Source of the DNA: Cylicocyclus nassatus
Taxonomy: Eukaryota > Nematoda > Chromadorea > Rhabditida > Strongylidae
Direction of reading: 5' to 3'
Length of the DNA: 64,000 nucleotides
Assembly: GCA_958299035.1 (NCBI GenBank)
Contig: CATQJL010000112.1
Location: forward strand, 49,000,941-49,064,940
Below, one piece after another: positions 36,978 through 48,600 of this stretch (positions within the stretch are counted from its first letter, which is position 1; each line of letters opens with the position of its first letter). The position numbers and the translations under genes were made by a program. The notes beneath the pieces were generated by a model. It saw only the letters and a program-made list of their open reading frames with translations, was not told the DNA's origin and did not search any database.

Positions 36978-37440
36978 CAGGGCCGGTAGTAATCCCCCTG
37001 ACCTGGCGGCATCTTTCGCCGTCAAATCGGCGTCATCTCTACGTGAAGTTGGCGCGAACTCCAACCTCAAGTCTGTGCCCTCCCAACCCTTTTTGCCCCG
37101 ATTTTCCCTGTCGAATAGGTCATAGCGACCTTTGGGAACCTTACCTGGCAACTTAAGGTGCAAAAAACCTCCCTAAACAGATTTGTAGAGGAAGGCGCGA
37201 AGTGCTGGCGGCAACTTCGCGAACTGACCTGGCGGCATCTCGTCGAAATTTCAGCGCTGAGAGATGGCGCCAGGTCAGAGAATAGGAAAAATAGCGTGCT
37301 CGTTTGCGAGATCACGGTGCCACCATCCCGACGTGCCCCTACCATGTCGAGGGGGTGGCACCTTGCTGGCGCCGTCTGTAAGTTTGCGTCTTGCACAGCT
37401 TCGGACAACGCCGCGAAAATGGCACGTAATCGTTATTGTT
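36978..37440. repeat. GC-rich repeat region with CTGACCTGGCGGCATCT motif
   Basis: CCTGACCTGGCGGCATCT occurs at about 36992 and again at about 37225. The second faces GAGATGGCGCCAGGTCAG to form a hairpin (about 37223-37278, one mismatch). The end AGGGCCGGTAGTAATC near 36978 recurs inverted at about 45647-45659. This is a dispersed repeat whose full ends I could not define. Confidence 0.45.
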
Positions 37441-37649
37441 AAAATTGTATTTTTGTGAAGTGTTTTATCGGTTTTTGTCGTTTACGAAGCATTAATAATG
37501 TTTTTTTCACCATTATAAGTGAGTTGTTTGTTGCAGGTGGCCCTGTGGGGCTCGGGCCACCCAAGGAGCCCCTCTCCACCCTCTCCTGAAGGTCTTTTTC
37601 GGTCTAGTGATTGAGTGGGGGTCGAACTCGACAGGACAACTCGCACTAG

Positions 37650-38414
37650 CGTGCTCGACGTTGCGCACATATCAACGTTACCTCTGTACTCGAAGCTATC
37701 GTCTCTGCTAAAATCGCTGTTGTTCACTCGATAGAGGAGTCCAGTAAACGCGTGAGTTTTTTGAGACCTTTAAGCTTATTTTGATATTTTCGGTTTTGTT
37801 CGAAAACTTCGTTACCCCAGTTTTTTAACTAGTTGGTTCTTTCATGTCGTTTTGATTCTGCACTTTGCCTATCTCCTTATCATCACAAAAAAGTTACTGC
37901 TTCGAGGGGTTCTTTCCTGTAATTTTGCATTTTGATAGTTCTTTATTGCGGATGGTGGTAAAGTGCACGCATCCACAACATTTTTCCCGTTTTCAGCAGC
38001 GTAATTAATCAGTGAATTGTAATTTTATGTAGTTCCACACAAATGCCGCTAGATTTCGGCCATGTTTTTTTGAAATTCCCCTGTTTACATGCTTTCGTTA
38101 TTGTTATCAATGTGTTGCACTGACTCTATAACCTATGCCTAATGATTACGGTAGTTGTAACCTACTCGCAATTAGCTCCGTACCTTACCTCCGAGTTAAA
38201 CATTAAACACTCCGAAAACCCTGGTGGCCAAAAGGTCCTATGGTGTTCACCACTTCACACCTTGCTACTGATCTTTCTCATCGAAAGAGCTTTTGATTTA
38301 AACGAAGTAAGTTTTGCTTCAATTCAGATGATCGAAACGAAGTGCTTCCAAGAATTGAATGTGTTTTTCGAGGAAGACGGCAGCTTGGTGCCGAGTCTGC
38401 GTCCCGATGGTCAG
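37650..38414 (+). other. Possible upstream exons of the 39957-41237 gene
   Basis: Two exon-like stretches are in matching phase 0. About 37650-37752 encodes NVTSVLEAIVSAKIAVVHSI and ends AAACGC|GTGAGT. After an intron of about 575 nt ending TTCAATTCAG, 38328-38414 encodes MIETKCFQELNVFFEEDGSL and ends GGTCAG|GTGCAA. Other stretches at about 39060-39145 and 39670-39761 also have acceptor and donor signals, but I could not link their phases. No domain recognised. Confidence 0.4.
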
Positions 38415-39956
38415 GTGCAACTCGATAAGAAAAACGGCTCAAGTAGTGCTGGATTTTTTGTGCCTTCAATCGTCTTTCCGTGAGGATGTGCAAATAAGTG
38501 AGTGAACTTCAAGATACGTTGTTAGTTATCCTTTTAGTTGCTTATTTGCTTTTACTTCTATAGTGCTTTCGAGTAGACTTTCTTCTTTTTTTTGTTTTAG
38601 AACACTTCTTGATGTGTTTTAAAACTTCTATAATTATCAATTGTGGGAAATTTATTAGGGAAAGATCCTCATTCGAAATGGCTTTTACAAAATAAATGCA
38701 TATCATGGATAATAGAACGCTAATTTCAAATCTGTCTTCCTTATGTGCGCAGCATTTAGCGTATTTGCCCTTTAGGACCATGTGCACTTCAACTAAAAGA
38801 CATTTCGACTAAGGATCCTTCGCCTGTTAGAAATCGTCTATAGTGCTTACTTAAATTACTAGCAAACATTTTTGGATCTCCAGGAGTATCACCCTCTTAT
38901 TTGCACTGTAGACAAAACTTCTTATAGCTGGAGGGGATGAGCGAGGGATCGCCAACTAAGTCGCAAATGGCTGACTAAGCCATTCAGCCAATTGCCGCCA
39001 GAATGCGTGGAGTTACACTATCCTGCAGCCAGTCGCTGTTTTGTCGCCAGCCCCTTCAGCAATCTCCGAGGCCGGAAGATTCCGAAAAAGCGCTTTCTTG
39101 ATTTTTCAAACACATTCTGGACTCAGCGGATCCAGAAGGCCATGTAGGTGCGAAAAGCTCGCACTCGCAATTTCCCCGAGCCACTGCCTCGAAGGCACCG
39201 GTTGGCTAAGTGACTTCAGCACGCGGACCCTTTCTTACTAGCGGGCAATGCGCTTCGCACCCATACCGTACTCGGAAACTATCTGTAATGTGCGCACATC
39301 TCACTACATACACCGCTAGAAGAAATTCACCTTGTGTTGCAAGAAAAAAGTTCAATCCTTTAGAGCTAAAAGCAGAAGTGAAGGACAAGTTAGTAATCGC
39401 GTTCCATGCCGTAATTGCTGTCTGCATCATTTCGTGAGGGGGCCGAGCAAACTGCGCGTTGCCTGAGCAATCGACCTGGATGTAGACTATATCGATTACA
39501 CAAAATAGTGAGGATATGGGAGAGAAATTGTTCATTTCCGCTTTGAGGACTGTCTTTCCACTGGCTCATCTCAAATTGCACTTTCTTCCACTTTTTTCGA
39601 AGGTCCATCCTATAACATTATTTGTACTGCAAAGGCTGCCACTTACGTGATGGCCGTGTTTATATTTCAGCTATAAGGCCAACGTCAGCATCCAAAGGAG
39701 GCAAAGGCCCTCCGAAAGAAGCGCGCTCGTGGCATCAGTGGTTCTTCCATCAAAAAAGATGGTGGGTTCAACATTCCTTGCATTGTTATGTGTTGATGAA
39801 ACAGAACTTGCTATAGGTGGTCGTTTCGATATGGTAACGAGTTTGTCAAACCCACGAATTACGTTTTCCTATTTCAAGTTTTCGAAAAGTGAGAGTTACT
39901 TTTGCTTGCAAGTTCAGTGACAATGCTTTTTTCTCTATATCCTGAATTGTTTTCAG

Positions 39957-41237
39957 TTTGTATGCGAATGCATGCCCCAAAGCTTCAAATTGGAATCATA
40001 TTTTACATTCTTATAACTGCCATATCACCTTTTTCGTTTGGTGGCTCTTATTCATCGCGATCCATCGGGTTTGGTTCGATGGAATCGGATAGCGAAGCCA
40101 GCAACGACTCGGCTAATGTCAGGCCTAAAAACGATCAGGTAAGTTGGGAGATCGAACAATCATAAGCATTTGCTGTGGTACTGAAAAATGTATGCTTAAG
40201 ATGATCCGCGTAAAAGACCTCCTACTTGCCGCATTGTCTCCTGATGATGATGGTTCTAGCGAACAGTCGCTTGCTAATGTGTTTTCTGAAGAATACGATG
40301 AAATTGGACGTGTCAAACTTCTCCATGACGCATTCACTGCCATTTGCAATGTAATGAGCGAGTATCGTTGAAGAACGTTTTGGTATTTTCACCTCTGTTT
40401 AGAGAAGGGAGGAAGTTGTAGATGATCCCATGTTTGAGTATCGTCTGGTGACCACCGTAAGCAGGTTGATTCAGCAAGAACTTCTCAAAAGTTCCACGGT
40501 CGACAATTACGTGCAATGGTTTGTTTTATTCAATTTTGATCCCTGTTGCTATTCGGAGGTCCTTTTTTCAGTGCGCAAAAGAGAGACCACTGTTGGGAAC
40601 TTCTCAATGCTGCTACTGTGAAACTGCCTGAAGACTGGGACGCTGATGGTAAGTGAGCTTTTTATCAGTTTTTCAAACGCTGCAAGGATTCTTGAGAGTT
40701 AGCATTGCTCACTATATTACTTTCTTCTTCTGTTCAGTATCATGTCATCATAAGCAACATTCTTTATTGCTTTCCACTAGTTTAGTGAACAGTAGCCAGA
40801 TGTTGATACATGTTTCAGTCGTTCTCAAAGGAATAGAAAAGCTCGCTACGGAGCTTGCCACTGAGCCCGATACCAAAGATGTTGCTGAAGATCTTTCTGG
40901 GCGCAATGTTCCTTTCTTTCATGCCGATTTTGTTTCTCAGGTTAGTCGAATTGTTTGTAGTTCACTAATTTCAGTTCAGGTAACTAGTAGTTCACTAGTT
41001 TGTAGTTCATTCTGCCGAGGTAGTTTTTTTTGCCTTAATGCGAACCGAGCTTCTTTACCCTCACAATATTAGATGGATCTCCCTGGTGCTACTTCACTTG
41101 CAACTATGCTAATGAGTTATGCCGCTAATGATGTTATGATTCTTCACTGGTGATGTTTACAGGTCACAGGCTTCATCACAGAGATGAAACCAAGACAACC
41201 GAGACGGTTTTACAAAACTGGCAGTCAATCACAATAG
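39957..41237 (+). CDS. Unrecognised multi-exon nematode gene, 3' portion
   Basis: Six exons are supported by splice signals and consistent phase: 39957-40138, 40201-40350, 40403-40518, 40572-40648, 40819-40940 and 41163-41237 (TAG stop). Donors are GTAAG, GTAATG, GTTTGT, GTAAGT and GTTAGT. Acceptors include TTTTCAG, GTTTAG, TTTTTCAG, GTTTCAG and TTTACAG. Phases run 0, 0, 2, 1, 0 without conflict. The product starts with an acidic serine-rich segment (MESDSEASNDSANVRP), then SPDDDGSSEQSLANVFSEEY, then a helical-looking region with FEYRLVTTVSRLIQQELLKS, WELLNAATVKLPEDWDAD and LKGIEKLATELATEPDTKDV, and ends VTGFITEMKPRQPRRF. About 240 residues are covered. I recognise no family. Exon 1 is least certain because its 5' part codes for an odd hydrophobic run. 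Introns are 49-222 nt, usual for nematodes. It is probably the only conventional multi-exon host gene here. Confidence 0.6.
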
Positions 41238-41961
41238 AGGTTTAGTTTTACGGCTACAATCTTCTTTTCAAAACCTCTTCGTTCAGAAGAGAATAACGTG
41301 TCGCTTTGCATTCACATAGTCGGAGTCGTTCGACTCAGAGCCACGGCATATGTCTGCATTCCAATTCTGTAAACAGCCTGGGAGATCGGATAAGGTACGT
41401 TTTGCAATTTTCTTCCCACGAGTTACAATATAAGCTTGTGAAAGGAAAGTCAAAATGAAATCCAAATCGGCGGTTTGCTCGCGCTGAAAAGGTTGGTAGG
41501 AGATAGAATACTGCGAAGTATCGCATGTTTTCGCCATCCTGGGTTAAATGGAAGATCACGAGCCTTTTAGATGTTTCGAACTGGGACTGACAAGCATATG
41601 TCTAAAAATTGCTGCTAATATGGCGGAGCGGGCAGTCGGAGTGGGCACATCCTCGATTGTTTATACATGATCGTTTCATCATTAACTTTTTTGACCCACT
41701 CAGATGTTACTAACCAAACTAAGTGAAATAATAAAGGGCTTTCAATAGATTCCATACTAATAGAATTCTCAAGTATTCTACTCAATACCTCCCCAACCTT
41801 AAAAGGTATAAAGTTGTTGTAACTAACTAACTTACAGTTTCATTCATCATTGTGTTATCATTTACGGAGAACGGCAGGGATATGACGAGGGTAAGGTATC
41901 CCATCACAATCTCGCGCTGTTCTGACGGTGTAAGCTTAGGAAACCCTGGACCACGTTGAAG
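41238..41961. other. Intergenic, left flank of Harbinger element
   Basis: A left terminal inverted repeat for the Harbinger element should lie here, but none was found. Confidence 0.35.
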
Positions 41962-42882
41962 TGATCGCGGAGGAAGTTTTAAAGAGGCGAGACCTACTCT
42001 GGGACACCGCCGGCACTAGACAGCCAAATCAAAACCATAAACGCACGGAAGCTTGGAAAGAGATCCGTCGGATTGTGTTTAGTAAGTGCGACCGGGATTT
42101 GACGGTAGACCAAATCAAGAGGATTTGGCGAACAAAAAGGGCAGTGTGAGGGCTTTACTCATGCAAGAAAAAAAGTAGGTTGCTATTCTTCTTGGACAGA
42201 TCCAGTACCACAGAAGTCTCCTTGCAGTTATCGCAACGCCACAGGGGGAGGCGTCAATAAAGCGCTGGAGGAGGCCCTAGCAAAGGGCCTCGGTTCGATG
42301 TCGGAGGCGGATGAAAAAATCGCCAGAGCCCTCGGCCCGGAGGTCAGCTTCGGCGGCCTCCGGGTCGCAGAGAGCTGTGTCGGCCTAAGTAAAACCTACC
42401 CACTTATCTACGAAACCTACGCTGACAATTTAGGCTGCCCCACCCTCCGAATGCTCCGACCCCGGAGCATCACAGGTACTTCAACAATTGTCCACGGTGA
42501 GTCAATTAATAGCTTCACTGCGCATTTTTAATCTCATATTTTCAGTTTGAGAGCGATAGTGACACTGATTGTGAGGAGATACCAAGAAAGCGGGGCCGTA
42601 AGACTGGAGTTCGCGAGGCGTTTCTAGAGGAACAGACTAGATACATCAGGGTAAGTGCGCTACCTGCGTCTCTGCATATTTCAACTCAGAGCATATTTGC
42701 AGGCAAAGAGGCTGTACCTCGAAAAAAAGTACGCGCTACTCACTAAAGTGGACACCCTCCTTGAAAAGATCCAGATCAATGTCTATATACAACCCAACAA
42801 TGGAGCTGTACACAACACCGGACAAAGGACGACCAAAACCGATACTAATATAGAAAAGTCTCTTCTTTCATCACAGGTCTGA
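41962..42882 (+). pseudogene. Myb/SANT-like DNA-binding protein of a PIF/Harbinger element
   Basis: Harbinger elements carry a Myb/SANT-like protein that assists the transposase in DNA binding and nuclear import. Exon-like pieces are 41962-42148, 42200-42475, 42546-42650 and 42703-42882. The first has the Myb/SANT pattern: EEVLKRRDLLWD, then TEAWKEIRRIVF, then LTVDQIKRIWRTKR, giving the spaced tryptophans. The second contains YRNATGGGVNKALEEALAKG, a common linker in this family. The third is acidic then basic (FESDSDTDCEEIPRKRGRK), and the fourth is a probable coiled coil (AKRLYLEKKYALLTKVDTLL). Exons 3 and 4 join in phase 0, but the junctions 1-2 and 2-3 do not agree in phase, so indels have probably broken the gene. 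It converges on the transposase at 44973-43713. Confidence 0.6.
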
Positions 42883-42925
42883 TGGCCTGTGATGAAAGAA
42901 GGGACTCTTCTGTATTAGGATCGGT
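42838..42925. repeat. 40-bp-arm hairpin between the convergent Harbinger genes
   Basis: Arms at 42838-42877 and 42886-42925 pair over nearly all of 40 positions (ends ACCGATACTAATATAG and CTGTATTAGGATCGGT; core TCTTCTTTCATCACAGG). The loop is TCTGATGG. It spans the stop codon of the Myb-like gene. Confidence 0.7.
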
Positions 42926-42939
42926 GTCATTATGATCAT

Positions 42940-43240
42940 GATAATTCATTGTTTCATTTATTGTTTCAAAAACTTTTGTTGACCTCTGGTGAAGTTTTGT
43001 GATTTTCTCATTATGACTATTGTTGTTCAATATTTATTGTTTCAAACACTTTTGTTTACGTGTGCTGAACTTTTCTCTTTTTCTCATTATGTATTGTTGT
43101 TCAACATTCATTGTTTGAAACACATTTGTAAATGTGTAGTGAAGTTTTCTCGTTTTTTATCAATATGATTATGGTTGTACAACATTTATTGTTTGAAACA
43201 CAATTGCAAATGTGTAGTGAAGTTTTCTGGTTTTATCAGA
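42940..43240. repeat. Degenerate tandem repeat, four units of about 80 bp
   Basis: Each unit contains ATTGTTTCAAACAC, TTTTGTAAATGTGTAGTGAA and TTTTCTCATTATG variants. It lies in the spacer between the two Harbinger genes. Confidence 0.6.
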
Positions 43241-43420
43241 AACCAATGAAATGATGCATTAGAGCTAATAAATTGTCTTTCTGCTACCTATGTACATGTG
43301 TATATTCCTATCAGCAAAACTAAAGGAACGCATTAACTGTAGTGGTTAGTGACAAAAATAACATTTATTTCATAACTTCGAAACCCAGAGCAAGATTCAG
43401 CATGGTGTATCGACCTGGTG

Positions 43421-43565
43421 CTGGCACGACTTACTCGGGTCTCACACCCGTTTTTGCATGTTGACGGACCTGGCACGGAGCTGGCACGGTGCTGGCACGA
43501 CTTACTCGGGTCTCACACCCGTTTTTGCATGTCGACGGACCTGGCACGGAGCTGGCACGAAGCTG
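43421..43565. repeat. 71-bp tandem repeat with GCTGGCAC motifs
   Basis: CTGGCACGACTTACTCGGGT recurs at 43421 and 43492 (period 71), each unit followed by CACACCCGTTTTTGCATG and GACCTGGCACGGAGCTGGCA. The GGCACGGAGCTGGCAC units resemble motifs inside 13603-16248. Confidence 0.8.
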
Positions 43566-43712
43566 GCACGGAGCTGGCACTGTCCGCAAAAACTTGTTCT
43601 TACAGTTTTGTTCATTGTAGCTTCAAGACAGCTGCTTTCAGCACCAATTTATTGTATAGTTATCAATTATTAGCAACAAAACAACAACAACAACACAAAC
43701 AACAATAACATC

Positions 43713-44973
43713 CTAGATCAATGAACGGGTTAGCTCCTCCCTAATGTTGGCCGCCCCAATTCTGGGATGCGGTATGTGCGCAATCCTTCTACCAAGATGA
43801 CGCGTAGGGCGGCATCTCATCGAGAGCATAATGTTATGTAGGACTGCACAAGCCATAATGATTTGCGCCGCCTTTTCTTTTTGTTTGCAAAATTCTGAAG
43901 CAGCCCTTCCATTTCCCGAACACACACTCGATCACAACCCGCTCCTCCTGTGGGTCCTGTTAAATCGGTGTTGCGTCCGGTCTTGAGGGTTCCTGTACGG
44001 GGTAAGGATCTCGTTACTATTTGAAAAGCCTGAATCCCCAATCAGGCAGTAACCCTCAGGAACGACTCCTCCTGCGAATGCATCATGAAGGCGGCTATAT
44101 CTGTACACGGTAGCATCATGAACAGAACCTGGGTAGTTGCTGTTTATGTAGATGAATCTACCGTGGGCGTCAACAACGGCTAACACGTTGATGGCGCAGA
44201 ATCCTTTTCGGCAATAGTACTCCCACCCTGAGTTGGCCGGCCTCAGGATGGGCACAAGCGTGCCGTCGATGGCTCCCACGACGTTCGGCAGCCTTCCCAG
44301 TCGTGCGAAGCCATCGGCCTTCCTCCGGCAGTAGCGCTCGTCGTTGAGATGGCACGAAAGGAACTTCTGCACTACTGCCGGGTGGTTCAGCGCCTTCACC
44401 ACGTCCTCCACGGCGTTCGACACCGTCTTCTGGCAGACACCAATCGTGTCTGCTAGAACAGCTTGATGGGCGTTCGTGGCAAGGTACCGCAAGGCGATGA
44501 TGACCTGCAACTCGCTGATTAGTTTGGTTTTCTTTAGATATTTATACATCCTAATAACTTCATGTATTGATTTTATTGATTTTTCAATGAATCTTTGTGT
44601 TACGATCCTGGGATTGACACAGAGGGACAATGTGGTTATGGCTTGCAATAAAAAAAATTTCCAAATTCTATGTGTATGCTCTCTATCCTTGGGATTTTCA
44701 ACTAACAGAGCTTATGCAACTAGCCTTGTTTTCCACCTCAACGCTCCAATTCTCGATACGTTCCCGAGGCATCAAAGGCTCCAAAAGGGCGCAAAGTCGC
44801 CGAAGGTGATACTCCTTCATTCGAAACCTTCTCAGAATCAGGCGTTGATTCGAGTGAAAGAGGCGCAGGGGATGGAGGCGTCTGTAACGGATATTCCTGT
44901 GCCTCCTAACAGGAGCGGCATACATGAGCATCGGTAGCATCTCTGAATAAGCTATCATTAATGTCGGGACCAT
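43713..44973 (-). pseudogene. PIF/Harbinger DDE transposase (frameshifted)
   Basis: This is a transposase of the Harbinger superfamily (HARBI1-like, DDE_Tnp_4 fold), read right to left. The N-terminal exon-like part (44973 to about 44700) has the RRFRMKEYHLRRLCALLEPL block. The main part (44648 to about 43950) has LISELQVIIALRYLAT and TIGVCQKTVSNAVEDVV (helix-turn-helix), then the first catalytic aspartate in GAIDGTLVPI, the block YYCRKGFCAINVLAVVDAHG, SVHDATVYRYS, and the second aspartate in CLIGDSGFSN. The catalytic glutamate block IECVFGKWKGCFRILQ is in another frame at about 43930-43870, and the tail AQIIMACAVLHNIML in a third. Two frameshifts therefore inactivate it. An intron probably separates the first two parts (acceptor near 44590-44640). 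Terminal inverted repeats were not identified. Confidence 0.82.
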
Positions 44974-45193
44974 TTCAGAGCGTCATAACGAAATGTTCGC
45001 TGGGAAAGCATAAACACAAGAAAACTATCCAAAAACGCAAAACAAAGATATCAATAGATAAAGATCATTACCAGGCCGCCCTCGGAATATTTTCTCAAAG
45101 TTCAAAGTCTACTCTGAGCATTGATCATGTTCGAACACATGCACAATTTTCTTGCGCATTCTCTTACCGCTTCTGCATTCTGTGGTACATGAA

Positions 45194-45604
45194 TGTGTGG
45201 TCGAGTGGTTAGCGCAGAGATGCTCAAAGGCGAGAGTGGAAGTTCGAGGTCGCGTGGCGCAATGCTTTTGCGGCGGATCGAGAATCTGCGACGTACGCTT
45301 GCCACTGCTTCGACAACGCGAGACATGTATGTGTGGTCAATCGGCTAACGCGCCGGTGTTCGAAGTCATTGCATGCAAGTTCGAACGCCCGCGGCGCAGA
45401 TGTTTTGCGGCGGCCCGGCAGATCCAGGCATTCCTTTATCATACGCTTCGCCATGTGCGCAGCGTACGTGTAGTCGATCGGTTAGTGCGCCGGCGTTCGA
45501 AGTCAATGCATGCAAGTTCGAGGGCGCGCGGTGCGAGTGTTTTGCGGCGCTCAGCTTGTTGCCAGTCTGCGAGTTCATGCCGGAGTTGGCAACTTTCCGT
45601 GATG
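45194..45604 (+). repeat. Three tandem tRNA-like units, period 137 bp
   Basis: Units start at 45194, 45331 and 45468, exactly 137 bp apart. Each has an A-box-like GTGTGGTCGAGTGGTTAGCG variant and, about 50 bp on, a B-box-like AAGTTCGAGGTC / AAGTTCGAACGC / AAGTTCGAGGGC, followed by TTTTGCGGCG. They cannot fold into good tRNAs, so they look like tRNA-derived (SINE-like) repeats rather than tRNA genes. Confidence 0.6.
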
Positions 45605-46740
45605 TGTGCCAACTTGGCGGCATCTTAGATGCCGCCAGGTAGGGTAGATTACTACCGGCCCAGTAGTAGTCATTTTGCCGCTACATAAGTTCTTCATGCG
45701 CGCGAGTTAACCACGAAAGTCTGAGTGGGAGGGGAATAGCGAGCTCGTCCGAGCTCGTGTAGGAATGATTCGCGTACACGGGTTTGGGGCAGTTCCTTTG
45801 GTATGGGCAGCCTGTGCACTCGGACTTGCTCCCTTTTTATATTTCGGGTGTAAGCAACCTATCACCTAAAAATTTCGAGATGTTCGTTTTGCCGAGCCAG
45901 CCAATGCAAACCTCAAAATCTTCGTACTGATTACTTTACGAAACATTTTTTGTATACACGATGCACAGCATGAATTTTTGGGAGTGTTCAGAAGTTTTGG
46001 ATGATTCATATGCAAATTTTGACTCAAAGCGGAAGATACTAACAAGTCAATTTGCTGCAAATTTGATTTTGAAGGCCTTTGGGACATCCTGTATATTTCG
46101 AGTAGAGTCCCTACAAGATTGACACTAAGGTTAATGCCAAAGTCTATGATCCATAAAAATCATTTCTGGTAAGGTGTCATTTGCTGAGATCTGTCATACC
46201 TATTTGCAACAAGCTTATTTGAGAATTCACAAGTTTGTACATGATTGTAGCCCGCAAAATAGCAAACCAATCGTTGCCAAAAAACCTTTTGTAAGCAGCG
46301 ATGGTTACTACTAGCAATACACTGGAAACAGCTTACTCAATTAAACTTTCAGAATCTTTTGTCGGCTTGCCAATCCTGGTCCCAAACAAGACTTGAATTC
46401 TTCCCAGACTTCCGTAAATAGCGGGAAGGGCGCTCTCATCTGTTCGGGCACTTGTGTAAATAATGGCCCGAACATGGGAGATTGATGAATACCGCCCGTG
46501 GTCCCAACCAAGACCTGAAAGTCCTGGCATAGCCGCAGATAAACTTTTTCAAAGAAATTTCGTGGTGCTAATACAGCAGTAGAAGAGTTGAGCGCTTTTT
46601 TTGGGCACCCTGTACATTTCGAGTAGAGGTCCTTACAAGATTGTCTGCTGATGCTAACTATCTCGGAAGTTGATTTTTAGAATTCATGGTACCTACGAAT
46701 TAGTCCTGTTCGTTGATATTGGATTGCTGTGATGCATGTT
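45605..46740. other. Repeat fragments; no gene
   Basis: A 23-bp palindrome TGGCGGCATCT-T-AGATGCCGCCA lies near 45613-45636, and the inverted end GATTACTACCGGCCC near 45645. Paired fragments at 46081-46123 and 46601-46642 share CCTGTA(T/C)ATTTCGAGTAGAG and ACAAGATTG and resemble the terminus of the 16502 MITE. No gene supported. Confidence 0.4.
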
Positions 46741-48600
46741 CCTTGCGCTTACTCCGCGTGGGTGAAAAATTTGAGAAACATATATTCAGATAGATCGAAG
46801 CAAACTCTACAAAATGGCAATTAAATATTCGCAAACAATTCGAAGGTGAAGCAAGAATTAAAGAAATTTTGAATACTTAAATATTTGATCTCTCTTCAGG
46901 ACGACTTTATGCATCTCCACTTGCTCACAAATATACCTTGAACATCAGACATTTTAATGTGCGATTACGAATTTTTCTTTTGCAGGAGATCAAGAAAATA
47001 GGCTAAAACGAAAAGACGTTCGAGTTTATACTACTCAAGGACTTTTATTTGTAGTCCTTTGGCAGAAAATGCCTTTACACCGCCATAGGTGCGATAGTAT
47101 GAAAATTCGCTCACCCTCCCTTCACACAAACAACCGGGACCAAGGTGACCCTCTTCACCAAAAGCCGAAAAAATCAACAGTGAGGTAAAGTTAAACGAAG
47201 GAGTTATTTGTACAGGGATTGTTTGTTTAGAGAGGAAGAAAATTTATAGACCTTTACGAACTTCAAGGAGGAAAAAAAATAGCACTGTGTAGCTGCGCAG
47301 CAGCGTCGCGAGGAAAGTACCGTGGTACAATGCCCCCCCTCTGGTTTTAGAAAAAATATACTGTGACTGGGTTTCATTCAAAAATTGTGTGGATGAAAGG
47401 TGTGCGGGATTTTTAAACACTTAAAAGTTTTTAGCATAAAAAACTTCATAAATCTTTGTAGATGAATAGCTGGTACAAAAAAATAGTCACCATCGGAGCC
47501 GCCTCGTCCTCCTCTTTCAGAATATAGCATGTCCGAAATCCACTAAAATGTGCCGGAGTAAAGGGTGTGATTAGTGATTTCTGTATATTTTCAAGTTTTT
47601 AGCGTAACAAATTCATAACTTTTGTAGATGAACAGATAGGCCGAGATAGCTACCATTGGAACCTCTGTCCTCCTCTTTCAGATGTTAATACCTTGCCTGA
47701 GATTCGTTTAAAAAAGTTGGGTGAAGGGTGGGTGAGACTTTTATAATGGGAGTGCTCAAGTAGACGTCTTTTCACAATGGTGAAAAAACCTCCACTTGAG
47801 CACTCCCATTATAAAAGTCTCGCCACCCTTCACCCGGCAATTTTTGATGAACCCCAGGCAAAGTATATATTTTCTGGAAGCGGAGGACGAGGCGGCTCCA
47901 ACGGTGACTATGCACCCAGTTACAGTATATATTTTCTAAAACCAGAGGTGGGGGGGCATTGTACCACAGTACTTTCCTCGCTGACGCTGCTGCGCAGCTA
48001 CACAATGCTAATTTTCCTCCTTGAAGTTCGTAAATGTCTATAAATCTTCTTCCTCTCTAAACAAACAATCCTTGTACAAATAACTCCTTCGTTTAACTTT
48101 ACCTTACTGTTGATTTTTTTTCGGGTTTTGGTGAAGAGGGTCACCTTGGTCCCGGTTCAGGGGTGAAGGGAAGGTGAGCAACATACTATCGCACCTATGG
48201 CGGTGTAAAGGCATTTTCTGCCAAAGGAGTTACTCCCACCGAGGTTAATATCTCACAAATCTTCTACCTGCAAAGTTTTGATTTTCTACAAATAAAAGTC
48301 CTTGAGTAGTATAAACTCGAACATCTTTTCGTTCTAGCCTATTTTCTTGATCTCTTGCAAAAGAAAAATTCGTAATCGCACATTAAAATGTCTGATGTTC
48401 AAGGTATATTTGTGAGCAAGTGGAGGTGCATAGAGTCGTCCTGAAGAGAGATCAAATATTTGAGTATTCGACATTTCTTTAATTCTTGCTTCACCTTTGA
48501 ATTGTTTGCGAATATTTAAATGCCATTTTGTAGAGTTTGCGTCGATCTATCTGAATATATGTTTCTCAAATTTTTCATCCAAGCGGAGTAAGCGTTCAAC
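46741..48600. repeat. 1.86-kb inverted repeat (foldback) with central palindrome
   Basis: The left arm from about 46741 recurs inverted up to about 48600. Landmarks: GAGATCAAGAAAATAGGCTA (46986) versus TAGCCTATTTTCTTGATCTC (48336); GTGTAGCTGCGCAGCAGCGT (47287) versus GACGCTGCTGCGCAGCTACA (47983). The centre, about 47738-47822, is almost perfectly palindromic (AGACTTTTATAATGGGAGTG...CACTCCCATTATAAAAGTCT). The left arm also carries an extra degenerate copy of a roughly 170-bp unit ending TCCTCCTCTTTCAGA (47510, 47675). The left arm is therefore longer. No coding frame. Confidence 0.8.

Noticed and set aside
45194..45604. Three functional tRNA genes
   Set aside because: A- and B-box-like motifs are present, but acceptor and anticodon stems do not pair, so they are repeats.
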